Shown here: positions 53,336 through 61,655 of the stretch, one piece after another | Position numbering within the stretch: the stretch's first letter is position 1 | Layout of the letters: each line of letters starts with the position of its first letter | NCBI RefSeq assembly: GCF_900103535.1 | Contig: NZ_FNHQ01000001.1 | Location: forward strand, 62,001-126,000 | Direction of reading: 5' to 3' | Length of the DNA stretch: 64,000 nt | Source of the DNA: Megasphaera paucivorans | Lineage (GTDB): Bacteria > Bacillota > Negativicutes > Veillonellales > Megasphaeraceae | Translations under genes and position numbers: made by a program | The notes under the pieces: model-generated | Told to the model about the DNA's origin: nothing | Databases searched by the model: none | Seen by the model: the letters and a program-made list of their open reading frames with translations, nothing else

Positions 53336-54081
53336 TATTTCATCTCCTGCCGCTGCCGTACCACTTCATACATGAGAAGCGCAGCTGCAACAGAAGCATT
53401 GAGCGAGTTTATCTGGCCAAACATAGGGATCTGCACGAGAACATCACACTTTTCTTTGACCAGACGGGATATTCCTTTGCCTTCACTGCCGATAACAAGT
53501 ACGACCGGTTCTGTTAAAGAGCTGTGAAAATAATCAGTTTCCCCCATCATATCTGCCCCGATAACCCAAAAGCCGCGTTTTTTTAAAGACTGTAAGGTTT
53601 GTACAATGTTGCCAATCTGTACAATAGGTATATATTCAATTGCCCCTGCTGAAGTTTTTCCCACCGTCTCATTAATAGGTGCACTATGCCTTTTCGGTAT
53701 AAGCACAGCATCCACACCAGCACACTCGGCGGTACGTATAATAGCCCCTAAATTATGAACATCTTCCACTCCATCTGTAAGTACAAGAAAAGGTACCTTC
53801 TCCCTTTCTGACACAGCTGCCAAAACATCCGTCAAATCGGAAAAATTAACGGCAGCAGCAAAAGCAACCACTCCTTGATGACGATTCCCCGGAACTAACT
53901 GATTAAGAACCTTAGCAGGAACATTTTCCACTACTATTTTTTTGTCTCTGGCCATTTCCTTAATATGTTGTAAAGATGTTGACTCATTGCCTGCCGCCAT
54001 ATATATTTTTGTTATGGATCGTCCTGCCTTCAACGCCTCTGTCACACTATTGCGGCCAATAATCATGCCTTCGTCACTCAC
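53335..54081 (-). CDS. rlmB: 23S rRNA (guanosine-2251-2'-O)-methyltransferase RlmB
   Basis: SpoU/TrmH-family knotted methyltransferase. 248 aa. Seen: an N-terminal substrate-binding domain (IIGRNSVTEALKAG), then motifs LTDGVEDVHNLGAIIRTAE (motif 1, ~105), VVLVIGSEGKGISRLV (motif 2, ~195) and PMFGQINSLNASVAAALLMYE (motif 3). GTG start with AAGGAG. Confidence 0.94.
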   Translation of the reverse strand: MSDEGMIIGRNSVTEALKAGRSITKIYMAAGNESTSLQHIKEMARDKKIVVENVPAKVLNQLVPGNRHQGVVAFAAAVNFSDLTDVLAAVSEREKVPFLVLTDGVEDVHNLGAIIRTAECAGVDAVLIPKRHSAPINETVGKTSAGAIEYIPIVQIGNIVQTLQSLKKRGFWVIGADMMGETDYFHSSLTEPVVLVIGSEGKGISRLVKEKCDVLVQIPMFGQINSLNASVAAALLMYEVVRQRQEMK

Positions 54082-54084
54082 TTT

Positions 54085-54579
54085 TTACTCCTTCATTCCA
54101 TGCACAATCCGGCAATATTCCTTCGTATATGCATAAACCTGTAACATAACATTATCTAATTTTTTTTGCTGCCTCGATAACACTAAATAGCCCACAAGCG
54201 CTTCCAAAGCAGTGCTATCATGGTATTCAGCAACCGTGGCACTTTTAGGCACCTGTGAATAGGCATTGCGCGCGCGATGGCAAATAGCTTTTTCCATTTC
54301 GTCGAGTGTTTCCTTTAGCTTGCGATATACATACGCCTGCGCTTTGGCAGAAACAAACTCAGCTGCCAGCAAATGTAATACTTGTACATTGGGGATTCCC
54401 GTATCTACTAAACGCTGCCGCATATGAAGAGCATAATATGCATCTCCCACGAAAGCCAGGGAAATAGGATCCATCATAGTAATATCCTGTTGAGGAACAT
54501 CTAATGTAGTTCCTTCTGCAAATGCCATATATGCTTTATGTTTTAAGGCTTGTATTTGTTTAAATTTCACTTCTTCCAA
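54085..54579 (-). CDS. mrnC: Mini-ribonuclease III
   Basis: RNase III catalytic domain without the RNA-binding domain; in Bacillus it matures 23S rRNA. 164 aa. Seen: PISLAFVGDAYYALHMRQRL (~39-58) with the acidic active-site residues and STALEALVGYLVL (~125). Overlaps the cysS end; TTG at 54579 or GTG at 54570 are both possible. Confidence 0.92.
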   Translation of the reverse strand: MEEVKFKQIQALKHKAYMAFAEGTTLDVPQQDITMMDPISLAFVGDAYYALHMRQRLVDTGIPNVQVLHLLAAEFVSAKAQAYVYRKLKETLDEMEKAICHRARNAYSQVPKSATVAEYHDSTALEALVGYLVLSRQQKKLDNVMLQVYAYTKEYCRIVHGMKE

Positions 54580-56012
54580 CGCGCTCCCTGCGGTGAATCT
54601 TCAATCGTAATGTCTAATTTAGTTAATTCCTCGCGAATCATATCGGCAATAGCATATTGCTTCTGGCTCCGGCATTCCTGCCGTATTTTCAAAATAACTT
54701 CCATAAGATTTTCATAATCTTTAGAACTCGCATCGGTCTTTATTTTTTCCCAGCGTTCTTCTAAAATCCCCAAAACATCTGTCATCGTATGGAAAATCCG
54801 CTTTACCTCTGCCATAACCGAAGGATCGACAGGAACACCTGCATTAACAACTGCATCTTTATAAATATTGATTTTCTTAGCTAATTCAAACATAGCCGCA
54901 CTAGCCAGAGCTGTATTAAAATCATCGCTCATTGCTTCTTCAAAATCTTCTTCCACTTTCTGCGCATCACACAAAAGTTGCTTGGATTCGTCTGATCCAG
55001 CACCTCCCGGCTGATCTAAAAGAAACATAACATTATCAATTCCTGTACCTAACCGTTCTAAACTGCGAGTTGTTTCTTCAAGCCGTTCATCACTAAAATC
55101 AAGCGGACTGCGATAATGTGTGGAAATAAGGAAAAACCGCAAAGCATCCGGACTATATAGTGCCAAAATGTCTTTAACAAGGAAAAAGTTATTAAGGGAT
55201 TTACTCATTTTTTCCTGATTAATAGTAATAAATCCATTATGAAGCCAATATTTAACCATAGGAGACTTACCAGTATACGCTTCAGACTGTGCAATTTCAT
55301 TTTCATGATGCGGGAATATAAGATCACTGCCGCCGCCATGAAAATCAAATGTATCTCCCAGATATTTATTGCTCATGGTTGAGCATTCGATATGCCATCC
55401 AGGCCGTCCTAGTCCCCAGGGGCTTTCCCACGAAGGTTCTCCCGGTTTTGCTCCCTTCCAAAGTGCAAAATCCATCGGATTATGTTTGCGGTCATCGACT
55501 TCAATCCGGGCACCGGCCATCATGTCATCAAGCGAACGTCCGCTCAGCTTGCCGTACCCCGGAAAACTTTCCACACTGTAATACACATCATGATCTAATA
55601 CATACGCAAATCCTTTTTCCACCAGAACTTCCACCATATGAATGATATCCGGAATGTGTGTCGAAACACGAGGATATATATCAGCACGACGGACATGTAA
55701 AGTATCCATCACTTCAAAATAAGATGCAATATAACGATTAGCAATAGTATCCCAGGAAACATGTTCCCCATTAGAGGCATTGATAATTTTATCATCAACA
55801 TCCGTAAAATTTTGTATTAATTCTACTTCGTAGCCAATATGCTGTAAGTAGCGGCGAATGACATCCCATGTAACAAAAGGACGGGCATTGCCGATATGTG
55901 TATGATTATAGGGTGTTATACCGCAGACATACATTCTTATCTGACCCGGGGTAACGGGAATAAATACTTCTTTTTGTTTCGTGAGGTCATTATAAACTTT
56001 AATTTCTCTCAT
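54567..56012 (-). CDS. cysS: Cysteinyl-tRNA synthetase
   Basis: Class I synthetase charging tRNA-Cys. 481 aa. Seen: zinc and ATP motifs YVCGITPYNHTHIGNARP (Cys and the HIGH-type site, ~29-46), GRPGWHIECSTMS (~205-217), FPHHENEIAQSEA and KMSKSLNN (~265). TAAGGAGG before the ATG. Controlled by the T-box leader directly upstream. First gene of the cysS-mrnC-rlmB-rae1-sigH run. Confidence 0.97.
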   Translation of the reverse strand: MREIKVYNDLTKQKEVFIPVTPGQIRMYVCGITPYNHTHIGNARPFVTWDVIRRYLQHIGYEVELIQNFTDVDDKIINASNGEHVSWDTIANRYIASYFEVMDTLHVRRADIYPRVSTHIPDIIHMVEVLVEKGFAYVLDHDVYYSVESFPGYGKLSGRSLDDMMAGARIEVDDRKHNPMDFALWKGAKPGEPSWESPWGLGRPGWHIECSTMSNKYLGDTFDFHGGGSDLIFPHHENEIAQSEAYTGKSPMVKYWLHNGFITINQEKMSKSLNNFFLVKDILALYSPDALRFFLISTHYRSPLDFSDERLEETTRSLERLGTGIDNVMFLLDQPGGAGSDESKQLLCDAQKVEEDFEEAMSDDFNTALASAAMFELAKKINIYKDAVVNAGVPVDPSVMAEVKRIFHTMTDVLGILEERWEKIKTDASSKDYENLMEVILKIRQECRSQKQYAIADMIREELTKLDITIEDSPQGARWKK

Positions 56013-56040
56013 CTAATATTCCTCCTTAGCATTATAACGC

Positions 56041-56290
56041 AAAAAGGCCACCATCCCTGACAGAGACGGTGGCCCGTGGTTCCACTCTGTTTTATTGCAG
56101 CTTCGCCGCAATCTTGATCGCACATAACGGGTGCCACCGAACCGGCTTACTGACTTCACCCGGTCTACTCGCAAAGGCAACTCCGCAACTCCGCAATCTA
56201 ATCAGGTTTTCAGCCAAGGCCCGACTTCTCTGTAAGTGCTCGTTTGCAGATAATTTTGGTCATCATATTTAATAAAATTATTCTATGTGT
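56041..56290 (-). promoter_or_regulatory. T-box riboswitch (tRNA-Cys sensing) leader of cysS
   Basis: Minus-strand leader with the T-box core AGAGTGGAACCACGGG (56073-56088; consensus AGGGTGGNACCGCG) followed by a terminator hairpin GGCCACCGTC...GATGGTGGCC (56046-56074) and TTTTT (56041-56045). The variable base of the TGGN bulge is A, which pairs with U73 of the tRNA-Cys acceptor end (UCCA). UGC triplets are present upstream for the specifier, but the exact specifier loop was not resolved. Uncharged tRNA-Cys should promote the antiterminator and read-through into cysS. Confidence 0.9.
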
Positions 56291-56297
56291 ATCATAT

Positions 56298-56326
56298 ATC
56301 ATATCGAAATAATTCATTCCTGTCAA
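56298..56326 (-). promoter_or_regulatory. Promoter of the cysS leader
   Basis: Minus strand: TTGACA (56321-56326), 17-nt spacer, TATGAT (56298-56303). It begins 4 nt after the stop of the AEC transporter gene. Confidence 0.75.
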
Positions 56327-56329
56327 GCA

Positions 56330-57271
56330 TTAAAAATTAGTCAAATACGCTACCAATGGTAATGTTGCCAAACAAGACACCGTTGTAATCATGATCGCAC
56401 CCAACGCACATTCTTCATCCGACTGATTCACGCGGGCAAACATGGCGACCGCAGCCATACTAGGCATCCCCGTAAGAATAGTTATAAATACGGCAATCTC
56501 TTTTGAAACATGGAAGTATTCCAATATATAATAAAAGAGCACCGGAATGGCGATCATCTTGATAAGCACAATAGCATAATACTCGATTTTTGTAATAAAC
56601 CGCTTAACATCATATAAACAAAAACTTCCGCCAATATAAATTAATGACAGCGGCGTCGTTGCATCTCCTACAGCAGTGAGCGCTTGATTTATAGTTAAGG
56701 GTAATTTCCACTCCATGTAAGTACATAGTATCGCCAAAAAAATTGCCAGCATTGCCGGATTCAAAAGGTTTTTCATATTTTCCTTTACCGAATTATGGAC
56801 TACCTTTTCTTTAGGCAGCGTCAAATAAAATCCGATGCTCCATAACATAATCTGATCAATGATGCTAAACAGCGCCATGTATAACATACCACGTTCCGGC
56901 AACATTCCCAGAAGCAGGGGAATACCAATAAATCCAACGTTTCCAAACATAGTCGCCGCCCAAAAAACCCGTCCGTAATTGCCTTTGAGAGAAAACACGC
57001 GGGTCAACACCCAGCCTGATACAAAAAGAATTGCGTACATGGCCAAGGTTGTCACGATGACTTCGCCCCCGCAAGACAACATATCTTCCCGGGTTGCTCC
57101 ATTTATAACTTTTGTAAAAATCATGATTGGCAAAATAAGCCGCATAATCAGTTTTGATAAATTGCTTAAGTAATTTTCATCCAACGCATTAGTCTTTATA
57201 CCGATAATGCCAACAAAAATTAAAACAGCAAAAATTTCCAGCTGATGCAGTAGAAGATCAACGGAACCCAT
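56330..57271 (-). CDS. AEC family transporter (auxin efflux carrier-like permease)
   Basis: 313 aa, about ten hydrophobic helices. Seen: LEIFAVLIFVGIIGIKTNAL, LSNLSKLIMRLILPIMIF, FGNVGFIGIPLLLG (~110) and LTGMPSMAAVAMFARV (~270), the signature of the AEC family, whose bacterial members carry malate, malonate or other small organic acids. Substrate unknown. GAGAGGAG before the ATG. Confidence 0.88.
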   Translation of the reverse strand: MGSVDLLLHQLEIFAVLIFVGIIGIKTNALDENYLSNLSKLIMRLILPIMIFTKVINGATREDMLSCGGEVIVTTLAMYAILFVSGWVLTRVFSLKGNYGRVFWAATMFGNVGFIGIPLLLGMLPERGMLYMALFSIIDQIMLWSIGFYLTLPKEKVVHNSVKENMKNLLNPAMLAIFLAILCTYMEWKLPLTINQALTAVGDATTPLSLIYIGGSFCLYDVKRFITKIEYYAIVLIKMIAIPVLFYYILEYFHVSKEIAVFITILTGMPSMAAVAMFARVNQSDEECALGAIMITTVSCLATLPLVAYLTNF

Positions 57272-57313
57272 GTATAACTCCTCTCTATCTATACAATTCT
57301 TCTCATCAAATAA

Positions 57314-57577
57314 TTAATAAAAACCTCCTCGTTTCACGCTGCGTACAAACACAGCCAGCCAAACAATGGTTACGATTACATTAAATCCAAAAATGGATAC
57401 ATTCCATTCTTGGAATACTTGATAATACGAATAACAAAGAGCAACAAATCCCATGCTGAAAAAAAGAATAGTCATTTTATCTAGCCCAGCTAAAGACTGT
57501 TTCCAAGTCTTCTTGCTTTTATTTCGTTTTAAATCATTTCGTTTTAAATCATTTCGCTTTTTACGTTTACGACTCAT
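57314..57577 (-). CDS. Small basic membrane protein, unknown function
   Basis: 87 aa. A strongly basic N terminus (~1-25), including a duplicated DLKRN pair encoded by a 15-bp direct repeat, then two hydrophobic segments (~34-50 and ~58-78). Function unknown. AGAGGT before the ATG; 42 nt upstream of the AEC transporter, probably cotranscribed. Confidence 0.6.
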   Translation of the reverse strand: MSRKRKKRNDLKRNDLKRNKSKKTWKQSLAGLDKMTILFFSMGFVALCYSYYQVFQEWNVSIFGFNVIVTIVWLAVFVRSVKRGGFY

Positions 57578-57632
57578 TAAACGATACCTCTGCTTCTATT
57601 ATATTTTATAGATAAAACCCATCATAAGTTCT

Positions 57633-57661
57633 ATTGTATAAGAATAAACGCAACTTGACAA
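57633..57661 (-). promoter_or_regulatory. Promoter of the small membrane protein / AEC transporter pair
   Basis: Minus strand: TTGTCA (57656-57661), 17-nt spacer, TACAAT (57633-57638). Confidence 0.65.
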
Positions 57662-57691
57662 GAAAACTACATTTAATTATACTCATTAATT

Positions 57692-59176
57692 TTATTCTTT
57701 AAATAAAAATTCCATTAAAAAATGATATTTTTCATATAATTCCGCTAATTGTTCGACAGAGTATTCCTTGTAATGTTTCGACTGTGTCTGACTATCAAAA
57801 AAATTCTGTAAACAGCGCAAAAGAATCACACTATTGACAAAATAAATGGGTAATGTATTTTCATGAATACAATGCACATTTTTCTTTAAAAATCCAGTAG
57901 AATAATTCGTATTAAATGACAAATTCGTAAAATTAGTCCCACTATATTTTTCTGTCGTCGGGAGCAGCACGCCGAAAACAATAGCCGGATTAGATTTCAT
58001 CTCATCCAAAATATGTTTCATATGCAATCGCCGTTCTTCCGTCGACAATTGATAAGAAAAATCAGTTAAATGAATATACCCCGTTTCCAAATACCGAATA
58101 ATGGAATTTGTAGGAAGCATAAAACGTAACGATACGCGGTTAACAACAGTTTCCCATATCGCATGAACTCGCTGTACCCATTCCTCCGTTGCCGGTTCAA
58201 GATTACCCATTTTTGCAGCTTTTAGTAAAGACTGAAAAACTTCATCCGGCAAAAGAAACTCGAATCCATTCGCACAAAAGAAAAAAAACTTATCCGATGC
58301 GTAAAATGTATCTCTAAATCCAAACCGATCCATCCCCAGCGTCTTCTTCGGCTGCAGTACAATAGGCTGCGTCATAATAAAAGATTTGCACTTATTATAA
58401 ATATCTTTTACCTGATGTGAGTCATAAACAACCATACTCATATCAATGTAGCCCTCCGCATTGACATAATACAAAATAACCGCTTTATTTTCTATGGCAA
58501 TGATATTATCATATAGCTTTGAGGATTTTTCATAAATAGTAAAATCAAAATCTAAAAAATCATTTAAACATTGAAATATACTTCCTGTTGCATTAATAGA
58601 GTCTTTCTGCAATTCATTTAAATTTAACGCAACATGAATATTACACGGAAATTCTTTCATTTTTATATCATAAAATATTTGCCAAAAATGATTTTTAACT
58701 AAATTTAAAAAATCACCGGTAATAACAATATTCGCCGGTTCTGCCAACTCTTCAAGCTTTGATCTTACTATATGCTGTATTAACGTCTGACATTCTGACA
58801 TTCCTATGGAAAGACTGGAATGTTCAACAGTAACTGTATTATTGCAATCTTGCTTCTCTTTCAAAGAAGCGCGGTAGGCATTCCCTAAATATTGATAAAT
58901 CGTAAAGGATAAATCTTCTTCTCCCCATTCATCGGAATGTAAAAATACTCTTGAAAATTCTTTTCGCTGCTTTTGTTTAAGTATGATGGAAGCAAGAAAA
59001 TCAGCAATTTTTTGATTAATGCAATCTACATTTTTAGCTGCCGGCAGCCGTGCTCCGGTCGTCCATTTACTTACATAGGATAAATCATATTCTATTGCCT
59101 GCGATAACACATTATATCGAACATGTGCAAAATCTAATAATTTTTTTAAGGCCTCCGCATATTTTTTTATTTCCAT
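57692..59176 (-). CDS. Large unrecognised protein with N-terminal HTH-like segment
   Basis: 494 aa, not recognised. The first ~50 residues (KLLDFAHVRYNVLSQAIEYD, then LSYVSKWTTGARLP) look like an XRE-type helix-turn-helix with the sequence S-x-V-S-K-W-T-x-G-x-R-x-P. The other ~440 residues have no known motif seen: mixed alpha/beta, Phe/Tyr-rich, no membrane segment, and a stretch KFFFFCANGFEFLLPDE. It is probably a transcriptional regulator with a large sensing or oligomerisation domain. GAAGGTGAG precedes the ATG. Upstream lies a perfect palindrome (59283-59299), and the next gene upstream is the GntP permease. Confidence 0.65.
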   Translation of the reverse strand: MEIKKYAEALKKLLDFAHVRYNVLSQAIEYDLSYVSKWTTGARLPAAKNVDCINQKIADFLASIILKQKQRKEFSRVFLHSDEWGEEDLSFTIYQYLGNAYRASLKEKQDCNNTVTVEHSSLSIGMSECQTLIQHIVRSKLEELAEPANIVITGDFLNLVKNHFWQIFYDIKMKEFPCNIHVALNLNELQKDSINATGSIFQCLNDFLDFDFTIYEKSSKLYDNIIAIENKAVILYYVNAEGYIDMSMVVYDSHQVKDIYNKCKSFIMTQPIVLQPKKTLGMDRFGFRDTFYASDKFFFFCANGFEFLLPDEVFQSLLKAAKMGNLEPATEEWVQRVHAIWETVVNRVSLRFMLPTNSIIRYLETGYIHLTDFSYQLSTEERRLHMKHILDEMKSNPAIVFGVLLPTTEKYSGTNFTNLSFNTNYSTGFLKKNVHCIHENTLPIYFVNSVILLRCLQNFFDSQTQSKHYKEYSVEQLAELYEKYHFLMEFLFKE

Positions 59177-59282
59177 TACATCTCACCTTCTTTTATGTAG
59201 TAACCAACCCCTTGATTTACCTCAACCTCGTCCCCTCTGTTCAATGTGTTCATTATATCATTAAATAACAAATTAATTATAG

Positions 59283-59299
59283 TTTTGTATCATACAAAA
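59283..59299. promoter_or_regulatory. Perfect palindrome TTTTGTAT-C-ATACAAAA, candidate operator
   Basis: 8-bp perfect inverted repeat about a single central base, directly upstream of a TATAAT (59276-59281 on the minus strand) and 25 nt upstream of another (59252-59257). It also forms the T tract of the gntP terminator. Likely an operator for the 57692-59176 gene. Confidence 0.45.
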
Positions 59300-59332
59300 A
59301 AGGCAAAACAGAAATAAATCTGCTCCGCCCTT
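59300..59332 (-). terminator. Terminator of the GntP-family permease gene
   Basis: On the minus strand AAGGGCGGAGCAG (59320-59332) pairs, with one bulged G and several G-U pairs, with CTGTTTTGCCTT (59300-59311), followed by TTTT. Confidence 0.6.
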
Positions 59333-59361
59333 GTATTTAAACAAGCTGTCATTTTAAAATA

Positions 59362-60759
59362 TTACACAATCCCTGTAACCATATACAAGAAAACAGCAAA
59401 AAATGCCATTGCAAATTTTAATAACGTAATACCAAAGATATCCATATATGATTCTCTATGGGTTAACCCGCAAATAGCCAGTGTCGTAATAATTGCACCA
59501 TTATGAGGCAGTGTATCCATTCCTCCGGCCGCCATGGATGCAACGCGATGCAGTACTTCCGGAGGAATACCTGCGGCGGTAACCGCTTGCAGCCAATGCG
59601 CGCTGAATATTTCAAGAGCAATTCCCAGTCCGCCTGTCGCAGACCCGGTAATGGCTGCCAAAACATTAACCATAATAGCTGCATTTAATAACGGCATGCC
59701 TTCCCCTATGCTGTATAAAGAATTGGCAATTTCCGTAAAGCCTGGCAAAGAGGAAATAACACTGCCATACCCTACTTCAGATGCTGTATTCATAATAGCC
59801 AGCAAAGATCCAATAGCACCTGCATTTAATGCCGTTTTCAGACTAACTGACTTCGGCATAAATCGATACCCCAGCGAACAGGACATAATAATAGCAATTA
59901 GCAAACCTATAATTAATGACCAAATAGAAATGACGCTTTTTACAGTTTTTGCCGTAAGCGGCAGGCCTGCTTTTTGAAAAGGTGCTACTAAAGCTTGATC
60001 CCAAGTAAAAACAAAGGAAAGATAGAAACTGACCGCCAGAACAGCAATAAGCGGTAACACAGACAGATACCAGGGCGGCGTTAATTGATCCGGATCAATC
60101 GTTGCTTCGTTCAACGTATGATTTCCATATCCTTCCCCTTTTTTAACTGCAACTTTCCTTCTCCAATTCAAATACACATAGCAAATAACTAACGTTATAA
60201 CCCCGCAGATAGTTCCTAATTTAGGTGCAGCATAAATAGTCGTTCCCAAATAAACCGTAGGAATAATATTTTGCAATTGAGGCGTTCCTGGCGCCGAATC
60301 CATGACCATGGTCAAAAGTCCCGCCGTTAATACTGCCGGTATTAATCGTTTAGGTATTTCTGCTTCTTTAAATACGGCAGCCGCAAAGGGATAGATAGCA
60401 AATACAGCTACATATACACTGACTCCGCCATACGCTAAAATAATACAAACAGCCATTACCGACAAAATGGCTTTATCTTTTCCAAGTTTACGGATAACCT
60501 CTTCCGCTATGCTTCTCGCCATACCGGTTACTTCCATCACCTTTCCAAAGACAGCACCTAATAAAAATATAGGAAAAAATGATTTAACAAATACGACAGA
60601 CTTTCCCATAAATAATTCGGTATACGCCGGCAATACATGGTAATCCGCCATACTAGCGGCAACTAAAGCACATACTGGAGCAAATAAGATGACCGAAAAC
60701 CCGCGATATGCAATCGTCACCAACAAACATAAACTAATGATGATCATAATAACATCCAT
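59362..60759 (-). CDS. GntP family permease
   Basis: 465 aa with ~12 hydrophobic segments; the GntP family carries gluconate, 3-hydroxybutyrate and related hydroxy or keto acids with protons. Seen: FFPIFLLGAVFGKVMEVTG (~60-78), ILAYGGVSVYVAVFAIYPFA (~108-127), MDSAPGTPQLQNIIPT (~158) and LPHNGAIITTLAICGLTH (~425). AGGAGGT before the ATG. It lies 94 nt downstream of the crotonase gene across a hairpin, which suggests it supplies the acid handled by the CoA-transferase, crotonase and acyl-CoA dehydrogenase upstream. Confidence 0.88.
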   Translation of the reverse strand: MDVIMIIISLCLLVTIAYRGFSVILFAPVCALVAASMADYHVLPAYTELFMGKSVVFVKSFFPIFLLGAVFGKVMEVTGMARSIAEEVIRKLGKDKAILSVMAVCIILAYGGVSVYVAVFAIYPFAAAVFKEAEIPKRLIPAVLTAGLLTMVMDSAPGTPQLQNIIPTVYLGTTIYAAPKLGTICGVITLVICYVYLNWRRKVAVKKGEGYGNHTLNEATIDPDQLTPPWYLSVLPLIAVLAVSFYLSFVFTWDQALVAPFQKAGLPLTAKTVKSVISIWSLIIGLLIAIIMSCSLGYRFMPKSVSLKTALNAGAIGSLLAIMNTASEVGYGSVISSLPGFTEIANSLYSIGEGMPLLNAAIMVNVLAAITGSATGGLGIALEIFSAHWLQAVTAAGIPPEVLHRVASMAAGGMDTLPHNGAIITTLAICGLTHRESYMDIFGITLLKFAMAFFAVFLYMVTGIV

Positions 60760-60792
60760 ACTACATTACCTCCTCGGTTCTTCTATTGCGAA

Positions 60793-60837
60793 AAAGCTGT
60801 GAATTAAGTTGTTCCATATTATGTAATTCACAGCTTT
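60793..60837 (-). terminator. Hairpin between the crotonase gene and the permease gene
   Basis: 14-bp perfect stem (60793-60806 with 60824-60837), 17-nt loop, followed on the minus strand by TT and C; it lies 16 nt after the crotonase stop and may lower permease expression. Confidence 0.7.
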
Positions 60838-60852
60838 CTGTCCATTTAAAAT

Positions 60853-61635
60853 TTATTGTCCTGTAAACTTGGGTTTTCTTTTTTCAACAAATGCACCCAT
60901 TCCTTCTTTTTGGTCCGCAGTTGCAAAACAAATCGCAAACACTTCATCTTCATAAGCAATTCCGGTTACGATATCACAATTTAATCCGCGATTAATTGCC
61001 GCTTTTGAAAGCTGGACTGCAATAGATCCTTTAGATGCAATCAACTTCGCTGTTTTCATTACTTCTTCCATCAAACACGCCTGCGGGAAGACTTCATTTA
61101 CCAAGCCTATATCAAGCGCTTTTTGTGCATCAATGATTTTCGCTGTATAAATCATTTCTTTCCCCTGTCCGCGGCCTACTACTCTCGGCAACCGCTGCGT
61201 TCCGCCAAATCCAGGAGTAACTCCCAATCCAACCTCAGGCTGACCAAATTTTGCATTATCTGAAGCATATCGAAAATCGCAAGCACAGGCAAGTTCACAC
61301 CCACCGCCTAAAGCATATCCGTTGACAGCGGCAATAACTGGTTGTGGAAGATTTTCTATGCGCGTAAAGGTGTCCTGTGCCATTTTTCCGAATAAACGCC
61401 CTTCTATCGGAGTCATATTCGACATGGCAACAATATCCGCACCTGCCACAAAAGACGTATTGCCGCTACCCGTAACAATAACAACTTGTATATCTTTCGA
61501 CTTTTCAATTAGTCCTATGCATGCATTTAATTCTTCTACGGTCTCCGGATTCAGTGCATTCAAGGCTTTCGGCCGATTGATCATTACAGTAGCAATACCT
61601 TCTTCTTCTTTATATATTACGTTATTAAATTCCAT
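60853..61635 (-). CDS. Enoyl-CoA hydratase/isomerase (crotonase)
   Basis: 260 aa crotonase. Seen: the oxyanion-hole glycines in VAGADIVAMS (~68) and NGYALGGGCELACACD (~107-122), both catalytic glutamates of hydratases (GGGCELA and FGQPEVGLG), and GGTQRLPRVVG. It would add or remove water between a 2-enoyl-CoA and a 3-hydroxyacyl-CoA; the substrate is not determined (carnitinyl-CoA dehydratase CaiD and 3-hydroxybutyryl-CoA dehydratase are relatives). ATG at 61635 with GAGGTGG; a GTG three codons earlier overlaps that site. 20 nt after the CoA-transferase. Confidence 0.92.
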   Translation of the reverse strand: MEFNNVIYKEEEGIATVMINRPKALNALNPETVEELNACIGLIEKSKDIQVVIVTGSGNTSFVAGADIVAMSNMTPIEGRLFGKMAQDTFTRIENLPQPVIAAVNGYALGGGCELACACDFRYASDNAKFGQPEVGLGVTPGFGGTQRLPRVVGRGQGKEMIYTAKIIDAQKALDIGLVNEVFPQACLMEEVMKTAKLIASKGSIAVQLSKAAINRGLNCDIVTGIAYEDEVFAICFATADQKEGMGAFVEKRKPKFTGQ

Positions 61636-61655
61636 ATAAGCCACCTCATATACTG

